From Dendrolimus kikuchii (Eukaryota; Arthropoda; Insecta; Lepidoptera; Lasiocampidae): a stretch of DNA of 64,000 bases. Positions within the stretch are counted from its first letter, which is position 1. Every line of letters starts with the position of its first letter. A program made the position numbers and the translations under genes. The notes under the pieces are model-generated. The model was not told the DNA's origin. It saw only the letters and a list, made by a program, of their open reading frames with translations, and did no database searches. The DNA is taken from the NCBI GenBank assembly GCA_019925095.2, contig CM034409.1, forward strand, positions 4,839,001-4,903,000, in the 5' to 3' direction. Positions 31,187 through 42,908 of this stretch are shown here, in pieces.

Positions 31187-31836
31187 ATTATCATAAATCT
31201 TTATGAAATGAGACGTAACTTGTATCTTTCGTAATTTTTCTATAGCTTTTTTAAGTTAAGAAAAAAATTCACCAATACACCTCAAAATTATTGAGATGAA
31301 ACTATTTTAATCCATTACTTTAAAACAGGATAAAATCTACGTCTTTATAAAAGAGAAATAAATCATTTGGTTTTAATTATTCTTGTACATACTACTTTAT
31401 TTTATTCATAATAAAATAATGATACATCTGAACAAGACCAAATCTATGGAATCTCCGCTATCACCCGAAAAGTCAGCACCGTAAAAATCCTCAAAGACTT
31501 TGGTGTTGCTACAAGCCTTAAACACGCCACGAAATGACTGTGATGAGATAAACGACTATGACGTACAAAGACAGATAGACTGATGAACAAATAGACATTA
31601 CGATTTTATAAAGGTCACATTTTGTCAGAATATCTACGGAACCCTAGTAAAAAAGAATCGCATTGAATCAACCTTTGTTTTCGTATTAGGATAACAACAA
31701 AATTAATTGTGCCACTCAAACGCCCGTGAAATCGTATTTAACAATCAACAAGACGTGTAACAGAATGATTATTCGTGTGTAATGGGCCGACTTTTGGTGG
31801 TGGAGCCACTGAACAAACGATCTTTCATAGATAGAA
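31187..31836. other. No gene seen
   Basis: AT-rich and unique in the window. Confidence 0.35.
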
Positions 31837-32345
31837 CTAACGGCCCGTCCTGGCTTCGCACGGGAGGACATTTATTTATTTTACACTTTGGTATAAACGT
31901 ATAAATATAGCCTATGTTACTCAAGGATAATGTAGCATTCTAAAGGATGGGGCGCATTACAGACCGCCCCACGCCTAGAGAGCATGATGATGCCGGGGGA
32001 TGAGTCCCCCGGCAATGGAAGAGGCCTCGTGAGGGGGGCCCACGCCTGCCAGGGCTGCGGAGAGGCTAGGTCATATACCCGTAGCCCTGGCATAAGGCGA
32101 AGGACGGAACACCCAGGGGTTTTAGTGGGTATCCCTAACCGGGGGTGGCAACAGCATGGCACCAGTTCTGACTGGGCATGCTGGTGCCACCCTCGATCTG
32201 GTGAATCCTACACACGGGTCGCGAATTATCCCCCCAAGGTTCTGCCCTTGTCGCGGCTTATGGTCCTCAAGCGGATTTCCCCTGGCTAAAAAAAAAAAAA
32301 AAAGCATTCTAAAGGAGAACGAATTTTTGAAATCGGTCTAGTAGT
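31837..32345 (-). mobile_element. Worn Helitron, split by a LINE tail
   Basis: The left part, ctaacggcccgtcctggctt to atgtagcattctaaagga, and the right part, gaatttttgaaatcggtcta, are contiguous in relatives at 53060-53227 and 57450-57612. The 356-bp insert between them (31948-32303) is a LINE tail. Confidence 0.55.
31948..32303 (+). mobile_element. LINE 3' UTR insertion with poly(A) and target duplication
   Basis: 5'-truncated insert ending in a 16-base A tract, flanked by gcattctaaagga, 13 bp (31935-31947 and 32304-32316). It shares ggttttagtgggta and a similar layout with the LINE tails at ~42490-42896 and 48080-48430, so I place it with R1-like LINEs. The 101-codon frame inside it is not a recognisable protein. 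Confidence 0.8.
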
Positions 32346-32550
32346 TTTAAGTTTTTTTTTTAATTATTATATATATCTCTACGGACTCGAGTTCCGTACC
32401 CTTTTTTAATACTTAATTTCTATGAAAAAATTGAGACTCCGTACACGCTTATTGTCTATTTTTGTTAGTGTATGTGACATTATATGTAGTAATTTTTCTG
32501 TTTTGGTATACCTTAAGAATAACTTATTATATTAATTTATTCTAATTTTA
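32346..32550 (+). repeat. Interspersed repeat L, left part
   Basis: ctctacggactcgagttccg through accttaagaataacttatta matches the inverse of 37723-37900. The repeat resumes after the RTE copy at 32958. Confidence 0.55.
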
Positions 32551-32957
32551 TTCTCTGCGGAGTGACGCTCGCGGACCGCGTTCGTAATACCGAAGTAAGA
32601 AAGAGAGTTGGTCTGAAAGAGAGTGTCGGGGTGAAGGTAAGAAAAGGAATGCTCCGGTGGTTCGGGCATGTGGAAAGAATGCATGATGAAAGAATGACTA
32701 AACAGATATACAATGCAAAAGTGGATGGATGCAGAAGTCGTGGAAGGCCACGACACACCTTCCATGATCAAATTGATCGTGTACTAGCAGAAGGTGATGT
32801 CAGGAGCCTTAAGAACAGACGAGCTTGCATGACAAGAGTTATGAATGTCAAAGAGGCAAGTGAGGTGTGTAAGAATAAGCCTGAATGGTACTCTGTTGTT
32901 CGTGCCTACCCCGCAAGGGAACTGACGTGAAGTTATGTATGTATGTATGTATGTATG
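32551..32957 (+). mobile_element. RTE-type LINE insertion (407 bp)
   Basis: The intact frame 32562-32930 encodes TLADRVRNTEVRKRVGLKES to the C-terminus. (TATG)n tail. Duplication taatttta (32543-32550 and 32958-32965). The unoccupied paralogous site survives inverted at 37723-37730. Confidence 0.88.
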
Positions 32958-33183
32958 TAATTTTAATACTAAACTTATGCTAATGTAGAGTGTATCTGTT
33001 ACATGCTGGAGTTTTTAAGTTTAATCGTGACAAACACACAAAAATACAAACCTTTATAATATTGGTATAGGCTAAGGTGAATATACAACTAGAAGTCTCA
33101 CGCGATCAATAGGCTGGCTTGTATCTTAGGCAACTTTTGTTAAGAATTTATTTGATTTAGTGCTTACGTCGACATTTTATCAT

Positions 33184-33446
33184 CGCACAACTTCCTCCAC
33201 ACTTCCTCGACCCTTGTAAGTCATCCACTGTACATGGCGCAAGCTCCATGAGATACGTAAGCAAGCTGTGGAATGAACTCCCTTCCTTGGTTTCCCAGGG
33301 AAATCGGACTCTTCAAAAAGTTTCAACGAGGTAGGCAACGAACGCGTCGGCTCGCTTGTTGTTGCAGATGTCTATGGGCGACGGAAACCACTTGCCATCA
33401 AGTGGACTCGTCTGCCAGTTTGCCTACAAGCAAACATAAAAAAACT
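33184..33446 (+). pseudogene. CR1-like LINE C-terminus and 3' tail
   Basis: It shows SKLWNELPSLVFPREIGLFK spread over two frames, then cgaggtaggcaacgaacgcg and tgggcgacggaaaccacttg of the shared LINE/SINE A tail, ending caagcaaacat plus A-tract. It is frameshifted. Confidence 0.65.
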
Positions 33447-33764
33447 ACGTATTTGTTGATCTACGTATAAAAGAATAATGTATTGTAAGCAGCACTGGCT
33501 TGAGCTGGACGAGGCCTTTACCACGAGGCACTCTGAGAAGAGTGACCTGATCTAGGACAAACTTTGAAAATTACGTCATCTCAGATTTAAGGCTTTATTA
33601 TTATTAGAATAATATAGTATGTATGTTATTTTGGTGACCAATAAAGTGTTATATCTATATAATAATATAAAGCGGTCAGCATTTTCTCGTTTCGGTTACA
33701 CTCTTTTCGTATCGCTCCAATTCATTGAGCAACGTGCGATAAGGAGCTTTGTTCCAAAAAATTA
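33447..33764. other. No gene seen
   Basis: Short spacer with no recognisable element. Confidence 0.35.
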
Positions 33765-33995
33765 ATTTTTTATTGCAGGAGTTCAGCAGACAGACAAACG
33801 GCCCACTTGATGGAAAGCAGTTACCATCGCCTATGGACATTTGCAACACCAAAAGTGCTACAAATGCGCTGCTGCTCTCTTAAGGGAGACTGGAACCTGG
33901 TCACTAATGTCGGAACACAACTCAAGGTTGTTATGGCGACATACTTTAGACCAGGGGTGGTAGCCATCCAGTCGGGCAAATGCCCTACCACCTGG
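33765..33995 (-). repeat. SINE A, head-truncated
   Basis: T-tract and tail are intact. It stops after ccctaccacctggc, so the head hairpin is missing. Confidence 0.75.
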
Positions 33996-34095
33996 CAAAA
34001 CTTCACATTATTATGATGTTTTGTTCGTTTGTTTGGCAAACTGTCTATCTATATATATCTACTATTATAGTAAAACTAAACAGGTACCCGCTCTT

Positions 34096-34251
34096 CTCAT
34101 GGCCTCCCCGAAGTTGGCATATAGGTTAACTCGCAATTCTCAAAGGGCCAGTAATATAGTTATTGTACAAACCCCATTCTCTAGTGCCCTGAATAATTTA
34201 CACGAGATTGGCATTTTGACGGATTACCATTTCGGATTCAAGCTCAAATAG
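34096..34251 (+). other. Unidentified coding-like fragment
   Basis: The frame 34021-34251 contains LLMASPKLAYRLTRNSQRAS and ALNNLHEIGILTDYHFGFKL. Its composition is less low-complexity than surrounding frames and looks protein-like, possibly a transposable-element remnant. I do not recognise the family. Confidence 0.3.
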
Positions 34252-34292
34252 TTACTATTGCTAAGCACTGTATTATAAGTATGGCCTGTTAG

Positions 34293-34764
34293 TACATACA
34301 TACATACATAACTTCACGCCAGTTCCCTTGCGGGGTAGGCACGAACAACAGAGCGCCATTCAGGCTTATTCTTACACACCTCACTTGCTTCTTTGACATT
34401 CATAGCTCTTGTCATGCACGCTCGTCTGTACTTAAGGCTCCTGACATCACCTTCTGCTAGTACACGATCAATTTGATCATTGAAGGTGTGTCGTGGCCTT
34501 CCACGACTTCTGCATCCATCCACTTTTGCATTGTATATCTGTTTAGTCATTCTTTCATCATGCATTCTTTCCACATGCCTACACCACCGGAGCATTCCTT
34601 TCCTTACCTTCACCCCGACACTCTCTTTCAGACCAACTCTCTTTCTTACTTCGGTATTACGAACGCGGTCCGCGAGCGTCACTCCGCAGATTTTGCGCAG
34701 TGCTCGCATCTCGACCGCGTTTACTCTACTTTCATACTCTCTCTTCCATACCCAACTCTCGCTT
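34293..34764 (-). mobile_element. RTE-type LINE copy (~470 bp)
   Basis: The minus frame 34314-34916 includes SESWVWKREYESRVNAVEMR to AYPARELA. Its first ~40 codons come from flanking DNA. The catacata tail is at the left. No matching duplication is seen at the right edge, so that edge may have been rearranged. A caaagaatatat/atatattctttg hairpin follows at ~34777-34812. Confidence 0.8.
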
Positions 34765-35154
34765 TCCCGAAACATACAAAGAATATATACAAATTTCATA
34801 TATATTCTTTGCCTGCGAGGAACAACATTAGTCTCGCTGGAAGATCTTCCCTTTGAGACGGAGGAGCATTCCATCTCGCTCCTACAACCTCTACGGGGCA
34901 CCCCCTTCAGCACCAAGAGCAGGTTTCCTAATCAATGTTCTCGTCCAAACTTTTCATTTTCTTCGTCTATTAAATTACACAATTCTCAAATTATTTGTCG
35001 TAGAAGATTGAAAATTCGTTTATATATTCTTTTTTTATATGATCCATCTTGTTCATGCAGTGAAACAAAACTAAACTGACTCGCCATACAAGCAAAATAC
35101 GTACGAACTCCTGTTCGCCCGCCCAACTCTCTCGCCCGTAGTATTTTTTTTTTT
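34765..35154. other. No gene seen
   Basis: Frames on both strands lack recognisable domains. Confidence 0.35.
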
Positions 35155-35391
35155 AATAATCGGCAGACAAACACACACATTGTATATCCCCAAATTAAGC
35201 AAGTTACGCTTGTGTTATGGGTAATATACAACGGACTACTCTGGGGCCGATCCCAGACACCCAGACCATAGTAAATAACGGAGAAAATACGTTTTCCGAA
35301 ATTTACTATACCAGGAATCGAACCCGGAACCTCTGCGTTGCAGTGAGGTACGCCGGCAAAGGTTTAGCCCGCTCAACCACAGAGGCCGTCA
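35155..35391 (-). repeat. SINE D, tRNA-derived
   Basis: The minus strand starts atgacggcctctgtggttga, carries a B box GGTTCGATTCC and ends tgtttgtctgccgattatt. The ~250-bp size, pol III boxes and (ATT)n-type tail define a tRNA-derived SINE. Other copies are at 51358-51560 and 61756-62007. Confidence 0.8.
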
Positions 35392-35454
35392 TTATTTTGT
35401 TGTCTCCTGATTAAGGCATAAGGAACACATTTGTCATAGTAAATATGCAAAGTT

Positions 35455-35692
35455 TGGCAGGTGGTAGGGTATTTGCCCGACTGGGTGGTTACCACCTCTA
35501 GTTTACGGTATGCCGCCATAACAACTTTGAGTTGTGTTCCGGCATCAGTGGCCAGGTTCCAGTTTCTCCTTCAAGGCCAACAGCGCATTAGCAGCACCTC
35601 TGGTATTGCTAATGTCCATAGGCGACGGTAACCACTTTCCATCACAGTTGGGCCGTCAGCCTGTCTGCTGAGCTTCAGCAATAAAAAAAAAG
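35455..35692 (+). repeat. SINE A, head-truncated
   Basis: It starts at aggtggtagggtatttgccc and ends gagcttcagcaata plus poly(A). Confidence 0.72.
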
Positions 35693-36055
35693 ATTTACCA
35701 ACATCTCTATTGAAGAGTTGTCAATTTGCACATTGGTCCTTATACACAGGAACCATCTAAATATGCTCTTGCTAGTCACAACACTAATATCTGCAGCTAT
35801 ACCTACACGAGCTATGTATCGGATGGATGTCGCTCAACACGGTCGCTTTTGTCCGCAAATGTCTTCCACTAGGCTGCTTTCAAGTTAATCTTTCACGCTT
35901 TGAAGTAAATACCTATATAATAATATACTGTTTAATGTAGTTAACCGATGGCCTTAATACTTTGTGTTTTGTATTGCTAGAGGATAATACTGTCCCCTTA
36001 TAGCAAATGACGGTTTCGAGCAAAACGCGATAAACATATCTTAAGATATCTAAAC
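35693..36055. other. No gene seen
   Basis: Spacer without recognisable element. Confidence 0.35.
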
Positions 36056-36218
36056 AGCAGAAGGTGATGTCAGGAGCCTTAAGAACAGACGAGCGTGCAT
36101 GACAAGAGTTATGAATGTCAAAGAAGCAAGTGAGGTGTGTAAGAATAGGCCTAAATGGCGCTCTGTTGTTCGTGCCTACCCCGCAAGGGAACTGGCGTGA
36201 AGTTATGTATGTATGTAT
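36056..36218 (+). mobile_element. RTE-type LINE copy (~163 bp)
   Basis: Last ~45 codons (GDVRSLKNRRACMTRVMNVK to AYPARELA) plus a tatgtatg tail. No clear duplication. Confidence 0.8.
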
Positions 36219-36235
36219 TGACAACTAAGACAAGA

Positions 36236-36405
36236 AGCTTAGGTTATTATTTAAATTTTAGGTATATAGAGCGTGGGTTAGAGTGAGAGAGGAGGAGCCT
36301 GCCTACCGCTGCCGTATGCGTGAGAGAAAAGGAAGCCAGACAGACTGGCACCGTAACGCGTTACGTAACGAAGCGGTTTACCCTCCCATAAGAAGTTATC
36401 ACTTC
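36236..36405 (+). mobile_element. MITE J, partial
   Basis: It matches the right part of J, including cgtaacgcgttacgtaacga and the terminal aagttatcacttc. An internal stretch and the left end are missing. Confidence 0.62.
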
Positions 36406-37665
36406 AAAACATTCATAATAATCTAGGTAGATATTTCATTAATACATTCTCCTTCAACATAGTTTAAACACGAAAATTAAAACTTCAATAAGCAAGGACT
36501 AATACGCACTTGGCTGGTTTTTACCTTTAAGTTTAAAACCATAAAAACAGTCCATAAAGACAGAGCGATCTAGTATTCCGATTCAAACATAATATTATGT
36601 TCTTCCCTTCGAGCTTATCATTCTGTTGGGAAATATGTCGTCTGAACGTAGACGGGGTGTTACTAATGGTTTTCGGTTTTATTATTAGATAGTTCGAAAT
36701 ATGTGAAATATTTACTTACTCGGCTTTGATTTGCTATCCTTAAAACTTTTCTTTAACCTTTGTATATGCAACTAATTTAGTTCTTCAAAGTTATAATTGC
36801 AGAAGTGTGTGTTTTTTTTAAACACATACTTTAGGATTTGGGTAGGTTAAGTACATTTTAATGAATGCATTTTTTATTTGAACATATTTTATTTTATCAA
36901 ACAAAAAAACTGAATTCGATGCGGAACCAAAAAAAAACCTCCACAATCTACTATAAAATTATGCCACCCCTCTACGCGGTCGTAACGCTTTTTCGTGACA
37001 GAAAAAGTCCTACTACCCCCCGTCTATATAGAAGTTTCACTTCAAAAAACCTCAACTAAGTTCCGAAAATATTTAGTTTTTATAGTCGTCGACTCGGCAA
37101 TAAATACATAATAAATAGGGTTGTAACAGAATGTATCTCGAACCGAACCGATAGTAGTGGCCCCCGTAAGCGGCAAGCGGTACACGGCATTATCAAGCGC
37201 GGGAACCAAGCAGGTGTTGCATTGAAAATTATACCAGAATAGGATACGAACCACCACAAAGGAATATTATCTTATGTTAAAAGGACGTTTTCTTAAGCCC
37301 CCACTTTTACTTACTTTGAAATAATACTATCGTTCGGTAGGATTAGAATTTTCCTCGAGACGTTTGAAAATTGTTACCAATTTCTTAGGGGGTTTTTTAG
37401 TAAAATGTTTCTAAGTAGTTTTTAAGATTCTTTAGTTATCCTACGAAGAACGAAGCTCTTCTCAAATTATCATGTTCATCCTTTCGCCAGTGTGGCTGAC
37501 TTTGCATAAATCACAGTCATTTTTATCAGAAACTACTTGACATATATGAATGACGTTTTATACAATGAATGACTCGTTTCCTATGATAATATATTTGTAG
37601 ACGTATGGCACTAGTTAGGTTAATATATATATATGTATAGGCATAAGGCACACCCTGCACATGCA
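36406..37665. other. No gene seen
   Basis: AT-rich. The sequence at ~37028-37050 (tagaagtttcacttcaaaa) is a K terminus scrap. No coding evidence. Confidence 0.4.
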
Positions 37666-37679
37666 CTTCCTCACAACAC

Positions 37680-37900
37680 CTGCATCTAACAGATACACTC
37701 TACATTAGTATAAGTTTAGTATTAAAATTAGAATAAATTAATATAATAAGTTATTCTTAAGGTACACCACAACACAATAATCATTCAATAAATGTCACAC
37801 ACAATAACAAAAATAACAAAGAAGCGTGTATAAACTCTAAAAACTTTTTTCTAAATTAAGTTATAAAAGAAGGATACGGAATTAGACTCCGTAGAGTTGT
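37680..37900 (-). repeat. Interspersed repeat L, uninterrupted
   Basis: The reverse complement matches 32400-32550 joined to 32966-33005 with the RTE insert absent. It contains the pre-insertion site taatttta once. Confidence 0.65.
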
Positions 37901-38210
37901 TAAAAAAATATTTGTAGTGTAAAACGCGATTGCAGCGCCATCTATTTAGCTAATCTGTCTATTTTTTGAAAACGACATCAGTTATCGGAATAAAATGTAT
38001 CTTAAGTGTTAACTCGGGTTATAAGCCAGCTCTGTCTCGAGTTTCATTTCAATCCGTTTAGTAGTTTTCACGTGATGCTCCAACAGACAGACAAACAAAA
38101 ATTCTAAAAATTGCATTTTTGGAACCTCCTAGTACGATTAACCCCTTGATTTTTTTAATATTTTTGAATGCAATGTACAAATTCGAACCATATACAGATT
38201 TATTATATTC
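37901..38210. other. Non-coding, with a Helitron-like scrap
   Basis: gtttagtagttttcacgtga and cagacagacaaaca (~38057-38097) look like internal Helitron sequence. No gene is seen. Confidence 0.35.
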
Positions 38211-38480
38211 AAATTCAGATTCAAATTCAAAACTTTTTATTCAAAATAAGTTCCACTGGAGAACACTTTTTGAAGGTCATACATATAAGTTAAAATTAAA
38301 TTTTACTTCCTAGTCTATGTACACCGGTTCGCAACGTGTTATTGCTGTTAAGGAGAACAAGCGGCAAGAAACTCCCCAGCAACACGTCTAGCTAAAAATT
38401 GTTTTTCTTTAGTATTTCTTATTCTGTTTATATCTCAAGTTCTTTTTTTATAAGTTTTATACAGAAGTGTGTTACAGAAT
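38211..38480 (+). repeat. Interspersed repeat I
   Basis: Second copy of the element at 21367-21640, same orientation. Confidence 0.6.
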
Positions 38481-38605
38481 TAGTTTTTGAAGAATTATGG
38501 AGTTGTAGCAAACAGTGCATACTCATATGACAAAGATATAATAAAAAATTAAAAAAAATATATTATTATAGTTATAATAATGACATGACATATCGTCACG
38601 TCACT

Positions 38606-38970
38606 CTCTACACCCTTTAGCCACTCACACCCATGTTGCCCCTGTCTTTATGGCATTTTTTGGGGCCCATGCAGGGAATGGCGAGTCACCGTCTGCCCAT
38701 TTTTCCATGTTCCCAGAACATTGCGACGGGCAGACGCCATAGTCCCCATATTCCCAGACCCCTAGTACCACTAGCAGTTCACCCCAATAGCCCGGTACTT
38801 TTTGTCCTCATTTCCCACAATAGTTCTACGCTGGCCGGGGCTTGTCCTTGGGTGTATTGTTATATGGTGTAGACAGGGATAATCGCCGGTCAGTGTCACG
38901 CCACATTTACATTAAATTAGTCAAGGGGCCTCTACGTGTTGGCCTTTCCATGGCCCCACGCAAGCCCTGC
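38606..38970 (+). mobile_element. Element C, truncated at both ends
   Basis: It covers accctttagccactcacacc to ccacgcaagccc. The cccgcagggg start and the gaaagacatacag end are missing. Confidence 0.7.
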
Positions 38971-39305
38971 TGCAACATATAGTATAGATAAATAAATTAA
39001 AATTACAAACAATATATGAGTCCCAAATCGCTGGCCGCATTTCCACGCTATATAGTTACGCTAATACGCTGCGCCAAATACAGGCCAGCCCTTTGGTTAC
39101 GTGTGAGCTCTATTTAACGAGTTGTTGGGTGGGTGAGTCGATGAGCTTCGGGACCCTAGGCCCTAGAGTTTCGACACTGAACGCCACAAATATGTCCCCA
39201 TTAATGGATGCATATTTGCGGCGTTTCATTCCGTTTATGTTGTGCAGGATTATCTTAGTCATCTTATCTTAGTTATCTTACATTATATTATTATCTTAGT
39301 TATCT
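38971..39305. other. No gene seen
   Basis: Short spacer. Some atct/tagt low complexity near 39250. Confidence 0.35.
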
Positions 39306-39611
39306 TTACCGTGCAGGAACGGAGAAAGAATACATTTTCCTGCGGCCGCGCGGCCTGTCGTAAGAGGCGACCACAGCCAGGTGGTAGAGCATTTGCCCGA
39401 CTGGATGGCTACCACCCTTGGTCTAAAGTATGTCGCCATAACAACCTTGAGTTGTGTTCCGGCATTAGTGACCAGGTTCAAGTCTCCCTTAAAAGAGCAG
39501 CAGCGCATTTGTAGCAACTTTGGTGGTGCAAATGTCCATAGGCGATGGTAATTGCTTTCCATCAAATGGGCCGTCTGCCTGTCCGCTGATCTCCTGCAAT
39601 AAAAAAAAAAT
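39306..39611 (+). repeat. SINE A, near full length
   Basis: Starts gtgcaggaacggagaaag, ends gatctcctgcaata plus poly(A). There is a small deletion around the gcgacaaaacaaccc block. Confidence 0.77.
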
Positions 39612-39829
39612 CAGGTATGGATTATTGGCTGTTGTTATTTAAAACTTTAAACTAAAATTTAAATTTTATTGAATTGAAAAATCAAAATTTCCCGGCTTAC
39701 TTTAATAAATAATTCAAGAAATCTAGTTAAGATTTTTAAAGGCCTAACTAACGAGGTAAATAAATTAGTTTAATTTTACAACATGAATAAGGATTTTTTT
39801 CCTGTTAGCTGCGAGCCTTCGCCTAAGGG

Positions 39830-40440
39830 CTCCATGTTGCGTACCATACCGTTGCCCGTGTGGAACTATGGTGGGTCCGTATATTCACCACGGATTATCA
39901 TGTTTACATAGTGTTGGCCGAAGATCTCGCAATGACATCATCCGCCGAACTCTTGTCAGCGTCGGCGTACCAGCCATCCTAGAGCCAAATGACTTGGTGC
40001 ACGACGATGAAAAGAAGCCGGATGGACTGTAACTTATTCCTTAGAAGATGGAAGGGCCGCTTATATGAGACGCGACATGCGTTAACACTCTAGCGGCATC
40101 GCATCTTCCAGTAAATAAATCGGAGGCTGGCAACGTTGCTTCAACGGCTGAAGATCTCAAACGGCGGCAATATGGAATCCTAGAAAGGGGTTACATATTT
40201 GTGCCGTTTGGAATTGAAACTTTAAGTCCGTGTGGTCCATCGGCAAAGGGTTTCTTCAAAGAGATTCGTTAGAAACTCTTTGATACCACCCGTGATCAGA
40301 AGGCTGGTTCGTATTTCGCGCAACGAATCAGCATTGCCATACAACGTGGCAATGCAGCCAGTCTTCTGGGCACGCTTCCCTCTGGCAGCGATTTGTTCCA
40401 CACTTTATATAAATTTATTTATAATTTAGTTTATTTTCAA
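39830..40440 (+). pseudogene. LINE polyprotein C-terminal fragment, frameshifted
   Basis: Across frames I read [71 protein letters not shown] and [10 protein letters not shown]. These blocks are characteristic of the C-terminal extension of certain animal LINE proteins (clade not assigned). Stops and shifts break it, and no RT catalytic motif is present. Confidence 0.65.
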
Positions 40441-41425
40441 GTATTTAGTTAAGTTTTTCTTCCTATTGTTTATAATTTATGTACATTTTTTATCACTTAA
40501 ATATTAAAACTATACTATAAATAAAACCAAGGAAAAATTATATTTTAAAGTTTAATAAATTCCCAAGCCAAGTCACAGATATGGAGGAGTCATAGTAAAA
40601 GCCTCTTTTGTACTATAAAAGTAGTATCCAACATTACAAAGATTTATGGCGACGACGCCATAATAACTGGAGGCTCATTATAATGTAACTTAAACCCAGT
40701 CAGCGCATTTGGCTGCCGCAAAGGGGTTACTTTACGCTCGTTGTTAGACATTAATTATGATAATAATGCAAGCTGGGAATTGCAGGTATATTGTAGTGTT
40801 TTGTTACTTTGTCCTTACTTATATTTCTATGTTATATTTCCTTCAATTTATGAAACAGCAATTACGCGGGTAAATTTATTGCTATAATTTTTTATGAGGC
40901 GCTATTTATTATCAATTATAGCATGAAAAAATATAATGAAACTCCCAGTAGATTCAAGTATAGCCTTAATGATTTCGCTTTATTCACTAGATATCGTAAG
41001 TATAAAATCAGTGCAATTTTATCTAGGCACCTATGAAAATTTGTTTAGGTTTGATATTAAATTTTCCGCAAAATGAATCTTTCTTCTTTGAATTTATTTC
41101 CACGTTCGCCACGTTAAAAAAATCTTAAGAAAAAAACAAGTTCCGTGATACATTTTTACGGTCTTATTCATATTGAGTTAGAGTAGATTTGTAGGCTTCT
41201 TAAAGAAGGGTACAAACTTGCTCTAATTCAGTATTTGTCAGACAGTTATATTTCAAATCCAACGAGAAATTACAATAGTCAATCCAGCCTGTATATACAT
41301 TTATTTCTTTAACACTTTCAGTTGTTGACTGGTTGTGTGCGAGGATCCGAATAAAAAAAAACAGGTTTTCCGTACACGCGAAACCGCTGAAGATAATAGT
41401 ATAATTTCGTTGATTATAGTTGTGT
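40441..41425. other. No gene seen
   Basis: AT-rich, unique within the window. Confidence 0.35.
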
Positions 41426-41438
41426 AAATGTTTGTCAT

Positions 41439-42896
41439 ATATCTTCCATAGGAAATTTCGCAATCCCCCCGCGGACTTGACCGTTTCGGTCCAAGGGGTG
41501 GCCATTAGAGTAGGGCCCCAGATGAAATATCTGGGGCTAGTTCTCGATGGGAAATGGCTGTTCAAAGCGCACTTTGAGCAGCTAGTTCCCAAACTCGTCA
41601 AATCCGCGGGCGCACTCTCGAGGCTGCTTCCCAACGTAGGGGGCCCGGGAGGTGCGACGCGGAAACTTTACTCTAGCATCCTGAGGAGTATGGCACTGTA
41701 CGGTGCACCCGTCTGGTCCATTGCACTTCACCGCCACAACAGAACCCTGCTGCAACGGGCGCAGCAGGTTCTGGCCGTGAGGACCATACGGGGGTATCGC
41801 ACAGTGTCGCGGACGGCGGCCACCCTCCTGGCAGGCGATCCGCCCTGGCATCTCCAGGCGGACGTCCTGACAGTGGTGCGCCGCACCCGGCAGGATGCCC
41901 TAGCTAGAGGCCTGACCTTCTGTCAGGTCGAAATCGAGGCGATCAGGAAGCGGGAAACCGCCTCCATGATCGCCGTCTGGTCTCAAGAGCTCGACAACCC
42001 TGCGGCCTATGACGGCTACACGGTGGATGCAATCAGGCCACAGCTGACGGAATGGGTCAACCGCACCAGCGGCACCCTGACCTTCAGGACGACACAGATA
42101 CTTACCGGACACGGATGTTTCGATAAATATCTGTGTCGCATTGTGGGCTGCTTGCCTTCCCCGGACTGCCGCCAGTGCGGCGCGCCCGACACGGCGTTAC
42201 ACACGCTTGTCGAGTGCGCCGCATGGGCGCCGCAGCGTTTCGAACTTGAGACGCACGTAGGTCCAGTCGACTCGCTCTGCGACTTGGCCAAGGCCATGCT
42301 GCAGAGCAGCGACAATTGGGGGGCTGCGGTTACTTTTTGCGAGACAGTAATGTCACTCAAGGAGGCCGCAGAACGAGACAGGGAGAGAAGTCCTGCAGCG
42401 CGTGCCAATGCGTCTTCTCGAGGTCGCCGGCCTTCAGGTGGCACCCGGAGAGGCAGGTACGCGCATTACTTCCCTCCCTGAGTTAGGTTCCGTTTACCGC
42501 GGGGGGCCTTTAGCTTGCTAGGAAGAGCAAAGGACCTTCTACCCCCGCACAACGAAGTGGGGTGTGTTCTCCCAGGGCACACTCCAGGCACTTTATTGCG
42601 CTGGATCGGCTGGGCGTAACTATGTTCTAAATTTCAGCCTTTCCAACACATTCAAAGCGCAGGGTCGTCAGGGAGGAGGGGGTTTTTAGTGGGTATTGGG
42701 GTTGCTCGCCCGTGCAGCAACGCTCGGAGTCTTCCACACTATTCTGTGACGTCGATCGCGGACGGAGCGCTGCCAAGAGCATACTATTGCTGCAGTGTTA
42801 TCGCCCCCGACCGACGCGTGTCGTTCCCCTAGCAACGACCCAGTTTGTGCGTAAATCGGTTAAGCATTTTCCCCCGCCTCAAAACAAAAAAAAAAA
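41439..42896 (+). mobile_element. R1-like LINE, 5'-truncated insertion with poly(A)
   Basis: The insert is flanked by aaatgtttgtcat, 13 bp (41426-41438 and 42897-42909). It contains an intact C-terminal frame (to the stop at 42479-42481) and a ~400-bp 3' UTR with gtttttagtgggtattgg, ending cctcaaaac plus poly(A). Its GC content is much higher than its surroundings, as expected of a recent arrival. The right duplication ends on the first T of the Helitron at 42909. Confidence 0.85.
41456..42481 (+). pseudogene. R1-like LINE RT C-terminus with CCHC zinc knuckle
   Basis: The open frame of ~340 codons begins in the truncated element (its upstream ATG-like start at 41420 lies in host DNA). It reads VGPQMKYLGLVLDGKWLFKA, ALSRLLPNVGGPGGATRKLY and SMALYGAPVWSIAL, the post-catalytic region of R1/Jockey-group reverse transcriptases. 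Near the end CRQCGAPDTALHTLVEC gives C-X2-C-X7-H-X4-C, the C-terminal zinc knuckle of that group. The tail is Arg/Ser-rich. The frame has no internal stop but lacks endonuclease and the RT active site, so it cannot encode an active enzyme. Confidence 0.88.
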
Positions 42897-42908
42897 AAAT
42901 GTTTGTCA

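Noticed and set aside
31984..32289. 101-codon frame
   Set aside because: It is in the 3' UTR of a truncated LINE insertion, bounded by a target duplication and poly(A).
34314..34916. A 200-codon gene on the minus strand
   Set aside because: Most of it is the C-terminus of the RTE LINE; the first ~40 codons are flanking DNA read through by chance.
35310..35391. tRNA gene on the minus strand
   Set aside because: B box and A box are present but acceptor and D stems do not pair, and the sequence recurs with a ~250-bp body, so it is a SINE.
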